Source of the DNA: Proteobacteria bacterium UBA2383
GTDB taxonomy: Bacteria; Pseudomonadota; Gammaproteobacteria; Competibacterales; Competibacteraceae
Reading direction: 5' to 3'
NCBI GenBank assembly: GCA_002343485.1
Contig: DDST01000086.1
Span: 958-44,332, forward strand
DNA length: 43,375 nucleotides
The position numbers and the translations under genes are program-made. The notes below the pieces were generated by a model. That model saw only the letters and a program-made list of their open reading frames with translations. It did no database searches and was not told the DNA's origin. Below, one piece after another: positions 1-8,243 of the stretch (its first letter is position 1; every line of letters begins with the position of its first letter).

Positions 1-619
1 CGGCGGGCGGCGTCGCCCGCCGCGCTTGTGGCAACAATTCCCTCAGAAAATCCCGATGGAACGCCGCCCAGAGCAGGATCGGCGTCATAGCTGGCAGAAT
101 CAAATACCCCAACTGATACGCCAGCGCCAGTAATTCCCGCGTGAACGGTGTCGTGCCCATCTGCCCGGCCACTCCCGGACCCATCTGAAACACCAGCACC
201 TTGAGCGCTTCACAGGTGATGCCCCAAACAGGCACGGGCAACAGCAACAGGCTTCCCATGACCACGCGGTACAACTTTTCACCGATGGCGGTGGGTGCCG
301 CTAGGGTCAGAGCCACCAGTAACGGTAATCCATAAGCGTATTTCAGGGCATTAATCGAAAACACCAGTTGCCCTTGGGCATTGGGCGGCGCCGCGCCGGT
401 CGTTGGCGCGGCCATGACAAACCGCGTGACGATATCCACCATCGTTCCCTGTTGTTCTACGGCCACGATGGCGTAGCCAAATCCCTGGGTCAGGACGACC
501 TGTACCCAGCCAGCAATAGGCATTAACAGCACGGATGCCAGCAGATACCAGACGGTGAACGCTGGTGCTAACCACAACACAGTCGCTATCAGGAAGCGGT
601 CAATCGGGCGGCGTGGCAT
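1..619 (-). CDS. Exosortase H-associated membrane protein (3' end outside window)
   Basis: Open on the minus strand from an ATG at 619-617 to the window edge, at least 206 residues. It begins MPRRPIDRFLIATVLWLAP and has several hydrophobic stretches (residues about 8-30, 88-105, 112-130 and 165-185), so it is an inner-membrane protein. It overlaps the 3' end of the exosortase gene by 20 bases in another frame, which implies translational coupling. Exosortase H genes are commonly followed by a dedicated polytopic partner of this kind; its biochemical role is unknown. The family call rests on position and topology more than on a motif. The C-terminus is not visible. Confidence 0.7.
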   Translation of the reverse strand, partial: MPRRPIDRFLIATVLWLAPAFTVWYLLASVLLMPIAGWVQVVLTQGFGYAIVAVEQQGTMVDIVTRFVMAAPTTGAAPPNAQGQLVFSINALKYAYGLPLLVALTLAAPTAIGEKLYRVVMGSLLLLPVPVWGITCEALKVLVFQMGPGVAGQMGTTPFTRELLALAYQLGYLILPAMTPILLWAAFHRDFLRELLPQARRATPPA

Positions 620-1133
620 CGGCGTGGCCCTCGGTTGCCGCCAGTTGTTCGGGAACAGGTGGCGTCGGCGGTAGCATCCGCACCCAGAGCAGATAAACAA
701 TCAAGCCATCCAATATGATTAGCGCTTGCCACAAATAAAGATGCGCCCATTCAAACCAGGTTGGGTTCCATTGCAACAAATAGAACAGGCTGATGATGCG
801 AATCAGGTTCAAAGCCTGAATAGCCACGAAGCTCAAGCCGATTCCGGTCAGTTTGTATTTCCAGCCCGCTGGCGTGGCCACGATGGCAGCGATTACACAA
901 ATTAACGCTTCGACCCCGTTGCAACCGGGTTGAATGCTAACGGCTGCGCCGGTCATGGCATCGCGCAGTACAATGCCTTCAGCCTGAACGGCACTATCAA
1001 ATGTTTGAAGGAGAATGGCGCTGGTTTGGGCAATCGCGCCAGTGAACGGCTGGATAACGTGAGCTTGCACTGGCCCCAGTAACTCGATGGCAAATAGGGC
1101 CAGAAGAACAACGGCAAAGATCAACTGCGGCAT
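600..1133 (-). CDS. xrtH: Exosortase H (XrtH), cysteine transpeptidase-like membrane protease
   Basis: 177-residue polytopic membrane protein of the short exosortase type. The catalytic triad of the family is visible: Cys71 in the motif PGCNGVEAL, Arg112 in NLIRI and His131 in WAHLYLWQ, each at a membrane segment edge. Exosortases recognise a C-terminal sorting tripartite signal on exported proteins, cleave it and pass the product toward the outer surface; the H type is known to pair with IPTLxxWG-CTERM substrates. No such substrate is encoded in this window. The gene follows the lipoprotein gene after 20 bases and overlaps the next membrane gene, so these three look like one operon. No clear ribosome binding site is seen before the ATG at 1133. 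Confidence 0.88.
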   Translation of the reverse strand: MPQLIFAVVLLALFAIELLGPVQAHVIQPFTGAIAQTSAILLQTFDSAVQAEGIVLRDAMTGAAVSIQPGCNGVEALICVIAAIVATPAGWKYKLTGIGLSFVAIQALNLIRIISLFYLLQWNPTWFEWAHLYLWQALIILDGLIVYLLWVRMLPPTPPVPEQLAATEGHADATPPD

Positions 1134-1153
1134 GTCAGGGTGGTAAAGCCAAA

Positions 1154-1543
1154 TTATAACAGGCTAAGCCGTGCGTTGATCGCGGCGCTCAATCGCTGGA
1201 CCCATCCATTGTAGTTCTTATGAATATTGGCCCCGTCGTAATCCAAGTTGTGGCTATCCCGGTAAATGATGCTATAGGTTCGCCGGTCATAGGGAATTTC
1301 GACCTGGGCCATGTGATCGCGCACGTTGAGCGTACCGATAATCAGCCCTGGACGAACATCTTTCATTTGCCAGCCCAGTGAGGCGCCTGCTTGCAAAATG
1401 GCGCCACGAACATCTCGGGCCGCATAGCCGCGCGTACTCGTAGTCACCGGCGCATCGGTGATGTTGTAGACAGGATTACTCACGCAGCCCATCAAGGCCA
1501 GCGCCAGAATCCCGATACCGCTTACCCATAGCTTGAACTTCAT
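1154..1543 (-). CDS. Small lipoprotein of unknown function
   Basis: About 129 residues with a type II signal peptide: MKFKLWVSG, a hydrophobic core, then lipobox LMGC, so the mature protein starts at the Cys and is membrane-anchored. The rest is a compact alpha/beta domain ending in a tyrosine/asparagine-rich stretch (NYNGWVQRL). I chose the ATG at 1543 rather than the GTG one codon earlier because GGGAGAG lies about 7 bases upstream of it. It sits between the radical SAM gene (39-base gap) and xrtH (20-base gap), so co-transcription is likely. No known catalytic motif is seen; a link to exosortase sorting is only inferred from position. Confidence 0.75.
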   Translation of the reverse strand: MKFKLWVSGIGILALALMGCVSNPVYNITDAPVTTSTRGYAARDVRGAILQAGASLGWQMKDVRPGLIIGTLNVRDHMAQVEIPYDRRTYSIIYRDSHNLDYDGANIHKNYNGWVQRLSAAINARLSLL

Positions 1544-1585
1544 CACGCGTCTCTCCCATTCAGAATTTTTGGTCGCCCAAAAACC

Positions 1586-3079
1586 TTAGCATGATTGACC
1601 GGAAAGAGGAGCCATCTCTCCTTTTACACCCGTGAGATTCGTACCTGGCCAATCCCAAAGTTCGCGAGGGAAATCGCGATATAGTTGCCGGAACGCTTGT
1701 TCATAACGATGTTCGGCAGTGACTGCCCGGACCAGCTCCCAAGGCCGGATCGGATGGCGTTCGACCCGTAATGGATTACGCCGGCTTGCTTCATGCAGTT
1801 GACGGGCGAGCAGTTCGCCAAATTCGCGCAACGGCAGAGCGGTCGGGGTGATCGGATGCATGCAGTCATGCAGATCGTAGGCGTCACCGGCCCAGAATCT
1901 GGGCCGCGCTGCTTCATAGTCCGCCGTGCCAGGCGAGGGTGTGCAGACCGTGAAGCTGCATTGCACGGGCGGTAGGGCATTCACGTAATCACGCAGCCGC
2001 TCAAACTCGGCGTGACCATACTCCGGACGGACCATGAATGCCGCATGGCAGGCAATGCCCAGGCTGCGGAGAGTTTCAAGGGCGCGTTCATTATGCGAGA
2101 CCGTGCCGCCTTTGCGCACGGCCTTCAATTCTGCATTGGTGATGAATTCAAAACCGACAAAGACGCCATCCAGGCCAATTTCTTTCCACCGGCGCATGAG
2201 TTCCGGGTAGCGCAGGATCGTGGTGGCGCGCGCCCAGGCAAAGTAGCGTTTTTTGATGCCGCGCTTTTCGATTTCCTCGGCCAGTTCGAAGCCAAATTGC
2301 TCATCGATAAAATTCTCATCATCGGCAAAATAGACATGATCCACTTTGATTCGCGCCAAATCCTCGGCAACGGTTTCGACCAGGCGCGGCATGTGAGTAA
2401 CACCGCTCAGAAACGGCACAATGCAAAATGAGCAGGTCATCTTGCAGCCGTAGGATGTGCGGGCCATGGCCACCCGTGGATACAGCGCTTGCCAGTTACG
2501 CGGGTTTTCGCAAACCCAGACACAGTAATAGGATCGGCTGTCCCAGAGATCGCGCCGGGGTAGCGGCAAAGTCCGCGGGTCCGGGTAGCGTGGCCAAACG
2601 GCAGCGGCGGCATTGTCGAAATGTGCACCGGTCAACAGTACATTAGCAATCCCTTCCGGTTCTTCTCCCTTATTCAACGCGGCCACCAAATCGCGAAATG
2701 GCGCACAACCCTCGCCACGCACGATATAGTCGATATCGGGAAAATTGCAGTCGCCTGGCGCTACCGTAGCGTGGTGGCCACCGGCCACGATTCGCGTGCT
2801 GGGCAACAACCGGCGCACCGTGCTTGCCAGCCGCTTCATCGTTCCCGATTCATGGCTGTAGGCGGTAAAGCCGACCAAGTCGGGCCGGAAACGCGCTAGT
2901 TCCCGCTCGAATGCTGAATCAGCCAGCCGGTACAGCCGCAGATCCAGCACCCGTATCTCATGCTCGCGTGGGATTGCAGCGGCCAGATAGCCGAACTCCA
3001 GTGGTTCCAAACATTGGAAGCGCTGCAGACCCAGTACCGTCTGGAGATGGGCTTGGGGTTTGACCAGTAGAATCCGCAT
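1586..3079 (-). CDS. B12-binding domain radical SAM protein
   Basis: 497 residues from an ATG at 3079, chosen over a start 15 codons upstream because TGAGGA lies just before it and the cobalamin-binding fold should begin at MRILLVKPQ. Residues about 1-140 form a B12-binding Rossmann-like domain (DLVGFTAYSHES, IVAGGHHATVAP). The radical SAM core follows with the 4Fe-4S ligands Cys212, Cys216 and Cys219 in YGCKMTCSFC. Enzymes of this class (P-methylases, HpnP/HpnR-like and BchE-like) perform radical methylation or rearrangement; the substrate here cannot be read from sequence. It heads the probable operon that continues into the lipoprotein and xrtH. The class is secure, the reaction is not. 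Confidence 0.85.
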   Translation of the reverse strand: MRILLVKPQAHLQTVLGLQRFQCLEPLEFGYLAAAIPREHEIRVLDLRLYRLADSAFERELARFRPDLVGFTAYSHESGTMKRLASTVRRLLPSTRIVAGGHHATVAPGDCNFPDIDYIVRGEGCAPFRDLVAALNKGEEPEGIANVLLTGAHFDNAAAAVWPRYPDPRTLPLPRRDLWDSRSYYCVWVCENPRNWQALYPRVAMARTSYGCKMTCSFCIVPFLSGVTHMPRLVETVAEDLARIKVDHVYFADDENFIDEQFGFELAEEIEKRGIKKRYFAWARATTILRYPELMRRWKEIGLDGVFVGFEFITNAELKAVRKGGTVSHNERALETLRSLGIACHAAFMVRPEYGHAEFERLRDYVNALPPVQCSFTVCTPSPGTADYEAARPRFWAGDAYDLHDCMHPITPTALPLREFGELLARQLHEASRRNPLRVERHPIRPWELVRAVTAEHRYEQAFRQLYRDFPRELWDWPGTNLTGVKGEMAPLSGQSC

Positions 3080-3200
3080 CTTGTTATCCTCAGGCGCTGT
3101 ACAGAGCAGTCTGCTTTTTAGCAACTTCCTGGCATCTTAGAAGGTGCTGTCATTTTTTAAAAACGTGGCCAGTCCTTTCGCGCGTTCTATTGCGCCCGGT

Positions 3201-3638
3201 CTAAATTCGCACTGCCAGCACATCGCAGGGAGCACCGTGCAGTACGGCGTTGGCAGTTGAGCCAAGCAGCAAAGATAGCCCATGCCGGCCGTGGCTGCCC
3301 ACGACAATTAAATCGGCATGATGCGCCTGGACCGCACCGAGAATTCCTTCTTTGGTGGAAATGGCATTGACCACCCATAAGCGGATATCTTTCACTTCTA
3401 ATTGCTGCGCCAATTTTTCCAGCGCGGTCTGCGCTTCCTGCAACAGAGCCTCGTCGGGTAGATCCGGCAGTACCGGCAGTAGCTCATAACCCCCGCCCAG
3501 GCTGATATTCACATCTTCCACGATATGGATCAGGCTCAGGCGCGCCCCATATTTTTGAGCGATGTCCCGGGCTCGTTTCCCGACTTCCAGAGATTCATCG
3601 GAAAAATCGACAGCACACAAAACATGTTGATAATTCAT
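3201..3638 (-). CDS. Universal stress protein, UspA family
   Basis: 145 residues, a single Usp domain. It starts MNYQHVLCAVDFSDES and ends with the ATP-binding signature GSHGRHGLSLLLGSTAN, matching the G-2x-G-9x-G(S/T) pattern of nucleotide-binding Usp proteins. I prefer the ATG at 3638 to the GTG three codons earlier since GGGAG stands 8 bases before it. Usp proteins are cytoplasmic, usually dimeric and induced by starvation or stress. It lies downstream of htpG and the TPR lipoprotein on the same strand (21 bases after the latter), so it may be read from the same transcripts. Confidence 0.92.
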   Translation of the reverse strand: MNYQHVLCAVDFSDESLEVGKRARDIAQKYGARLSLIHIVEDVNISLGGGYELLPVLPDLPDEALLQEAQTALEKLAQQLEVKDIRLWVVNAISTKEGILGAVQAHHADLIVVGSHGRHGLSLLLGSTANAVLHGAPCDVLAVRI

Positions 3639-3659
3639 GACATTCACTCCCAGGCACTG

Positions 3660-4190
3660 CTATGGAAATACCGTTTCCAGCAACGTCTTTAAGAACTCGT
3701 GAGTTTCCTGGCGTGCCGGATCGTCCTGCGGCAAGCGTTTTTGCGACTCACGCAAGGCGCCTATTCCTAGTTTGACCTGCACCAGCCCAAGATTATGCAG
3801 GGTTCGGGCATCATCGCGACGGCGTAATGCTTCCCGGTAGGCGCGTTCCGCTGAAGCCAGCCGGCCTTGCTCGGCGTACAAATTGCCGAGTTGAAACCAC
3901 GGCCCGGCATCACCCGGTTTCATGCGAATCAATTGTAAATAATAGCCTTCGGCCACATCCCAGCGGCCGGTTTCATAGGCTTGCAGCGCGCGCGCTTCGA
4001 TGAAGCTGGGATCGATGGGGGGAGCAGGTGCTGGAGACCGTGCAGGTGATTGAGGTGATTGAGGTGATTGAGACAGCGCAGGACCCGCACCCGAATCGAG
4101 CGGGTGGTCAGCAGTTCCACCCGCGCGTTCCAAATGGGCGCAACCATTCATCATGATGGAGCAGGCTATCACCCATAGAATGCGACCCAT
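3660..4190 (-). CDS. TPR-repeat lipoprotein
   Basis: 176 residues. The N-terminus is a lipoprotein signal with lipobox MNGC at about residue 17. A low-complexity Ser/Pro/Gln/Ala linker follows (residues about 38-62), partly made by an exact 9-base tandem repeat. Residues about 65-150 hold TPR units (ALQAYETGRWDVAEGYYLQ, WFQLGNLYAEQGRLASAERA, TLHNLGLVQVKLGIG). TPR lipoproteins act as periplasmic scaffolds; no partner can be named. It begins 12 bases after the htpG stop codon, so it probably shares the htpG transcript. No clear Shine-Dalgarno sequence. Confidence 0.8.
   Translation of the reverse strand: MGRILWVIACSIMMNGCAHLERAGGTADHPLDSGAGPALSQSPQSPQSPARSPAPAPPIDPSFIEARALQAYETGRWDVAEGYYLQLIRMKPGDAGPWFQLGNLYAEQGRLASAERAYREALRRRDDARTLHNLGLVQVKLGIGALRESQKRLPQDDPARQETHEFLKTLLETVFP
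4045..4071 (-). repeat. Triplicated 9-bp tandem repeat inside the TPR lipoprotein
   Basis: Three exact copies of GGTGATTGA (4045-4053, 4054-4062, 4063-4071 on the plus strand). On the coding strand they give a repeated Ser-Pro-Gln unit in the linker between the lipid anchor and the TPR domain. Copy number change would keep frame and alter linker length. Confidence 0.9.
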
Positions 4191-4202
4191 CGGAGTGAAG
4201 GA

Positions 4203-6104
4203 TTAACCCATCGCCAGCAAAAGGCCATTCAGCCGCTTGACGAAGCTTGCTGGGTCTTCCAGCTGCCCGCCCTCGGCCAGCACCGCCTGTTCGAACAACA
4301 GATGCGTCCAGTCACTGAAGCGGGTTGCATCCGCCTCGTCCTTCAGCCGGGCAACAAGCGAATGGCCGGGATTCAGCTCCAGATAGGGCTTACTCATCGG
4401 TACACTCTGGCCGGCATCGCGTAGCAGGCGCTCCAGATGAGAGCTAAGGGCATGTTCATCCACCACCAAGCAGGCGGGTGAGTCGGTCAATCGTGAAGAG
4501 ATGCGTACTTCATTGACCTTGTCGCCTAAGACTTCCTTAACGCGGGTCAGCAAATCTTTGTACTGATCCTCAGCCTGCTTCTGTTCCTGCTTTTCTTCTT
4601 CCGAAGCAATTTTGTCCAAATCCAGCGCGCCTTTGGCCACCGATTGGAAATGTTTACCATCGAATTCCGTCAGGTGTGACATCAACCATTCGTCCACCCG
4701 ATCTGTCAGCAGCAACACTTCCAGACCTTTCTTGCGGAAAATTTCCAAGTGCGGACTGTTTTTTGCGGCGGCGAAGCTGTCGGCACTGATGTAGTAAATC
4801 TTGTCTTGGCCTTCTTTCATCCGGGCGATGTAATCGGCCAAGGAAACGGTTTGATCGGAATTGTCATTGTGGGTCGAAGCAAAGCGCAGCAGCTTAGCGA
4901 TTTGCTCGCGGTTGCTGTAATCCTCTGCCGGCCCTTCCTTGAGCGCCCGTCCGAACTCTTTCCAGAACTTGCTGTATTTTTCGGCGTCATTGGCTGCCAT
5001 GTCTTCCAGCAGGCCCAGCACTTTCTTGACCGAACCGCCTCGAATGCTATCCACGACCTTACTGCTTTGCAGGATTTCGCGGGAGATGTTGAGCGGCAGG
5101 TCATTCGAGTCGATCACGCCCCGCACAAAACGCAGGTAGCGCGGCATCAAGTGCTCGGCGTCGTCCATGATAAACACGCGTTGCACATACAACTTTACCC
5201 CATGCCGCTGCTCGCGATCCCACATATCAAAGGGCGCACGGGCGGGGATAAACAGTAGTGAAGTGTATTCCAATTTGCCTTCGACCCGGTTATGGGTCCA
5301 GGCCATGGGGTCTTCAAAGTCATGGCCGACGTGTTTGTAGAACTCTTTGTACTCCTCCTCCTTGATCTCATTCTTAGGCCGTGCCCACAGTGCCGCCGCT
5401 TGATTGATCCGTTCGTCCTCGAAGGTGGGTGGGGCGTCTTTGTCCTCGCTGAATTTTTGCACCGGCATGATCACCGGCAAGGTGATATGGTCCGAGTACT
5501 TGGTGATGATCGAGCGCAATTGCCATTCGTTTAGCAAGTCGCTGTCCTCTTCGTGCAGATGGAGGGTCACTTCAGTGCCGCGCGTGGGTTGATCAATGGT
5601 TTCCAGCGTGTACTCGCCTTCACCCGTGGATTCCCAAAGTACCCCGTGTTCTGGTCCCATGCCCGCCCGGCGGGTACGTAACGTGACCTTGCTGGCAACG
5701 ACGAAACTGGAATAAAAGCCTACGCCAAACTGACCAATCAGGTTGGCGTCTTTGGCCTGATCGCCGGTTAGCTTCTGCATGAATTGGCGAGTGCCGGAAC
5801 GGGCGATGGTGCCGATATTGTCGATCACTTCCTGCCGGTCCATGCCGATACCGTTATCGGAAACAGTAATCGTGCGGGCATCTTTGTCAAAGCTGACACG
5901 GATTTTTAGTTCAGGATTGTCTTCGTACAGCGCGCTATCGGTCAGCGCCTCAAAACGTAGTTTGTCGCAGGCATCGGAGGCATTGGAAATCAATTCACGG
6001 AGGAAAACCTCTTTATGCGAATACAGGGAATGCGCGACCAGGCGCAGTAGTTGCTGCACCTCGGCTTGGAAGCCAAGAGTTTCTTTGTGGGCTTCGACGG
6101 TCAT
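4203..6104 (-). CDS. htpG: Hsp90-family molecular chaperone HtpG
   Basis: 633 residues, near the usual HtpG length. The N-terminal GHKL ATPase domain shows the expected motifs: LRELISNASDACDKLR with the catalytic Glu and the nucleotide-contacting Asn, DNGIGM, and the lid glycines GQFGVGFYSSF. A middle domain (RYLRFVRGVIDSNDLPLN) and C-terminal dimerisation domain follow. HtpG is a cytosolic ATP-driven dimeric chaperone acting with the DnaK system on client proteins. The ATG at 6104 has AGGAG 10 bases upstream and a heat-shock promoter further up (6146-6173). The TPR lipoprotein and Usp genes lie downstream on the same strand. Confidence 0.97.
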   Translation of the reverse strand: MTVEAHKETLGFQAEVQQLLRLVAHSLYSHKEVFLRELISNASDACDKLRFEALTDSALYEDNPELKIRVSFDKDARTITVSDNGIGMDRQEVIDNIGTIARSGTRQFMQKLTGDQAKDANLIGQFGVGFYSSFVVASKVTLRTRRAGMGPEHGVLWESTGEGEYTLETIDQPTRGTEVTLHLHEEDSDLLNEWQLRSIITKYSDHITLPVIMPVQKFSEDKDAPPTFEDERINQAAALWARPKNEIKEEEYKEFYKHVGHDFEDPMAWTHNRVEGKLEYTSLLFIPARAPFDMWDREQRHGVKLYVQRVFIMDDAEHLMPRYLRFVRGVIDSNDLPLNISREILQSSKVVDSIRGGSVKKVLGLLEDMAANDAEKYSKFWKEFGRALKEGPAEDYSNREQIAKLLRFASTHNDNSDQTVSLADYIARMKEGQDKIYYISADSFAAAKNSPHLEIFRKKGLEVLLLTDRVDEWLMSHLTEFDGKHFQSVAKGALDLDKIASEEEKQEQKQAEDQYKDLLTRVKEVLGDKVNEVRISSRLTDSPACLVVDEHALSSHLERLLRDAGQSVPMSKPYLELNPGHSLVARLKDEADATRFSDWTHLLFEQAVLAEGGQLEDPASFVKRLNGLLLAMG

Positions 6105-6145
6105 GGGGGACGGTCTCCTGAGTCATGTTTATAGGCCAGCAGTGG

Positions 6146-6173
6146 ATATGCGGACGAATAAAGGGATTTCAAG
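6146..6173 (-). promoter_or_regulatory. Sigma-32 heat-shock promoter of htpG
   Basis: On the minus strand, CTTGAAA (6173-6167) and CCGCATAT (6153-6146) are separated by 13 bases. This fits the sigma-32 consensus CTTGAAA / CCCCATNT with one mismatch and a normal spacer. Transcription would begin near 6138, giving a leader of about 34 bases before the htpG ATG. Confidence 0.8.
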
Positions 6174-6612
6174 GAATACCTTTCAATGGCCTTGGGTACG
6201 CTGACTCCATTGATCCCTTGCGATGCAGTTCTGGCAACGCTTGCGGGCGTGTCAGTGTACAGTGAAACCTTGCCAGCACTATATTCCGGATGAACCGGCT
6301 AGCTTCCTATAAATTCAGTGCATCTTAATTCAGCCAGGTGATCAAATAGGCCACGAGATGGATGGCCTGGTCCAAAGTGAACGGGTCTTCATGATCGATA
6401 AAAACTCTCTTTTCGGATATGTGTTGGATGAAAAAGACTAGTTATCACCATTTTGTATGTTTAATATTTATTTTTATCAAATTGTTACGTTTTATTGGGT
6501 AAATACCGAATAAAAGACTATTTTTGGCAAAGTTATTGCTTGATTAGCGCAGCATTCAACCGGTATTTCGCGGCTGATTAAAATCCCTTGCATTATCCTC
6601 GGAGCCCCTTTA

Positions 6613-6702
6613 ATGGAAACCTTGATGATTCTTATCGCTAGCGTTGCAATGATCGTTGGTCCGGCCTTGTTAGCACCCGTTAATGTGCAAGACGATGACT
6701 AA
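6613..6702 (+). CDS. Probable 29-residue single-span membrane peptide
   Basis: ATG at 6613, stop TAA at 6700-6702. The peptide has one continuous hydrophobic helix (METLMILIASVAMIVGPALL in the N-terminal 20 residues) followed by a short tail ending in three Asp, so it looks like a small inner-membrane protein with a negative tail. GGAG lies about 9 bases before the ATG. The surrounding 6105-6804 is otherwise AT-rich and without another convincing gene. Small size means chance cannot be excluded; conservation would decide. Confidence 0.5.
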   Translation: METLMILIASVAMIVGPALLAPVNVQDDD

Positions 6703-6804
6703 CTAAAGCCGCATCTCCTCCTGTCTGAGAAAGCATTGCCACTAAGACTATAAAAATTGAATTACAAGAAAAATCTTTATGTTATAAAGACAATGAGGTG
6801 AGAG

Positions 6805-7437
6805 GTGCAGACACGTTGCTCTTGGTGTGGAACTGATCCACTCTATCAAGCCTACCACGATCATGAGTGGGGTGTTCCGGTCCACAACGACCAACGATTG
6901 TTCGAAATACTGATTTTGGAAGGTGCGCAGGCCGGTTTGAACTGGTTGACCATTTTGCGCAAGCGGGACCGCTATCGTCAGGCTTTTGACGGTTTCAACC
7001 CGGAGCGCATCGCGAGCTATGACTCAAAGCACATCGCACGATTACTGGCCGATCCTGGCATTGTCCGCAATCGGCGCAAGATTGAGGCAGTGATCAAGAA
7101 TGCTCAGGCTTTTCTAACTGTTCAGGAGCGACAGGGTGGGTTCGATGCTTTCCTCTGGGGTTATGTCGATGGCCGCCCCTTACAAAATGCCTGGCAGTCC
7201 GTTACCGGGATACCGGCGTATACCTCCGAAGCAGAAAGAATGAGCCATGATTTGAAAAAGCTGGGATTCACATTTGTGGGACCGACCATTTGCTATGCTT
7301 TCATGCAGGCTGTTGGTATGGTCAATGACCACATTATCGAGTGTTTCCGCCACCGGGAATGCGAGAGGCAGGCTGATTATCTCTCGAACCCTGGCACGGT
7401 TTCAGTCGCCACAGGCAATCCGAACTGCTCTGGGTAA
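6805..7437 (+). CDS. tag: DNA-3-methyladenine glycosylase I
   Basis: 210 residues. It removes 3-methyladenine from alkylated DNA as the first step of base excision repair. The zinc-snap residues of Tag are all present one position from the E. coli numbering: Cys5, His18, His176 and Cys180. Other family signatures are CSWCGTDPLYQAYHDHEWG (residues 5-23) and GLNWLTILRKR. The start is a GTG with GAGG six bases upstream. The protein is about 20 residues longer than E. coli Tag; the extra C-terminal tail lies in DNA that also encodes the end of truA on the other strand (61-base overlap). Confidence 0.95.
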   Translation: MQTRCSWCGTDPLYQAYHDHEWGVPVHNDQRLFEILILEGAQAGLNWLTILRKRDRYRQAFDGFNPERIASYDSKHIARLLADPGIVRNRRKIEAVIKNAQAFLTVQERQGGFDAFLWGYVDGRPLQNAWQSVTGIPAYTSEAERMSHDLKKLGFTFVGPTICYAFMQAVGMVNDHIIECFRHRECERQADYLSNPGTVSVATGNPNCSG

Positions 7438-8165
7438 TACACGGCTAGCAAATATAACCCTTCAGCGGGCGCAGTGACGCCGGCTTGGGTCCGGTCACAT
7501 CGTTCCAGCACCTCCCGCACCCATTCCACGGGCTGGTCGCCAACGCCAACTGGCATCAGCACGCCGGCGATATTGCGGACCATGTGATGCAGGAATGCAT
7601 TGGCTTTGACATCCAGCACCACACCATCGCCCTGCCGCCGCACGGTCAATTCTTGAATTTCCCGGACTGGATGCTTTGCTTGGCACTCAGCGGCACGGAA
7701 TGAACTGAAGTTGTGCTTCCCAATCAGTGCTTGTCCGGCTTCATGCATCCGCTGGGCGTTCAGGGGCCGGTAGCACCTGGCGGCCCGTTCCCGCCATAGC
7801 GCTGAGCGCAATGGTCGATTTAGGATCAAGTAACGATAGCGACGGGCCAGCGCCGAGAAGCGGGCGTGAAAATCATCCGGTACCTCGCGGGACCAACTCA
7901 GACTAATATCGGGGGGTAGGTGGGCATTGCCGCCCCGCACCCAGGAACGTTCCGAACGAACCGCGGTGGTATCGAAATGCACCACCTGACCAGTACCATG
8001 CACTCCAGTGTCCGTGCGGCCAGCGCAAATCAGTCTGACCGGATGGTTTGCGACTATTGCCAGTGCCTGCTCCAAGCAGGTTTGTACTGTCCGTGCTTCC
8101 GATCGCTGTGCCTGCCAACCCTGGAATTTGGCCCCGTCATATTCAACCCCCAGTGCTATCCGCAT
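7377..8165 (-). CDS. truA: tRNA pseudouridine(38-40) synthase
   Basis: 262 residues. TruA isomerises uridines 38-40 in the anticodon stem of tRNAs. The catalytic Asp is Asp52 in the motif GRTDTGVHGTGQ; a second conserved block FLHHMVRNIAG is also present. I took the ATG at 8165; a TTG four codons upstream is the alternative. There is no strong Shine-Dalgarno sequence. The final 20 codons overlap tag tail to tail. The L,D-transpeptidase gene lies upstream on the same strand, 78 bases away. Confidence 0.95.
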   Translation of the reverse strand: MRIALGVEYDGAKFQGWQAQRSEARTVQTCLEQALAIVANHPVRLICAGRTDTGVHGTGQVVHFDTTAVRSERSWVRGGNAHLPPDISLSWSREVPDDFHARFSALARRYRYLILNRPLRSALWRERAARCYRPLNAQRMHEAGQALIGKHNFSSFRAAECQAKHPVREIQELTVRRQGDGVVLDVKANAFLHHMVRNIAGVLMPVGVGDQPVEWVREVLERCDRTQAGVTAPAEGLYLLAVYYPEQFGLPVATETVPGFER

Positions 8166-8243
8166 TATCGAGGTCAAGCTGGGTTACCAAAAAAGTGGCA
8201 GATCAGCCCGGGCTGCTTCTAATCCCTTTCTTTGCTTGCCCAC

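Noticed and set aside
2012..2431. 139-residue plus-strand frame inside the radical SAM gene
   Set aside because: Lies wholly opposite the conserved radical SAM core and has no family features.
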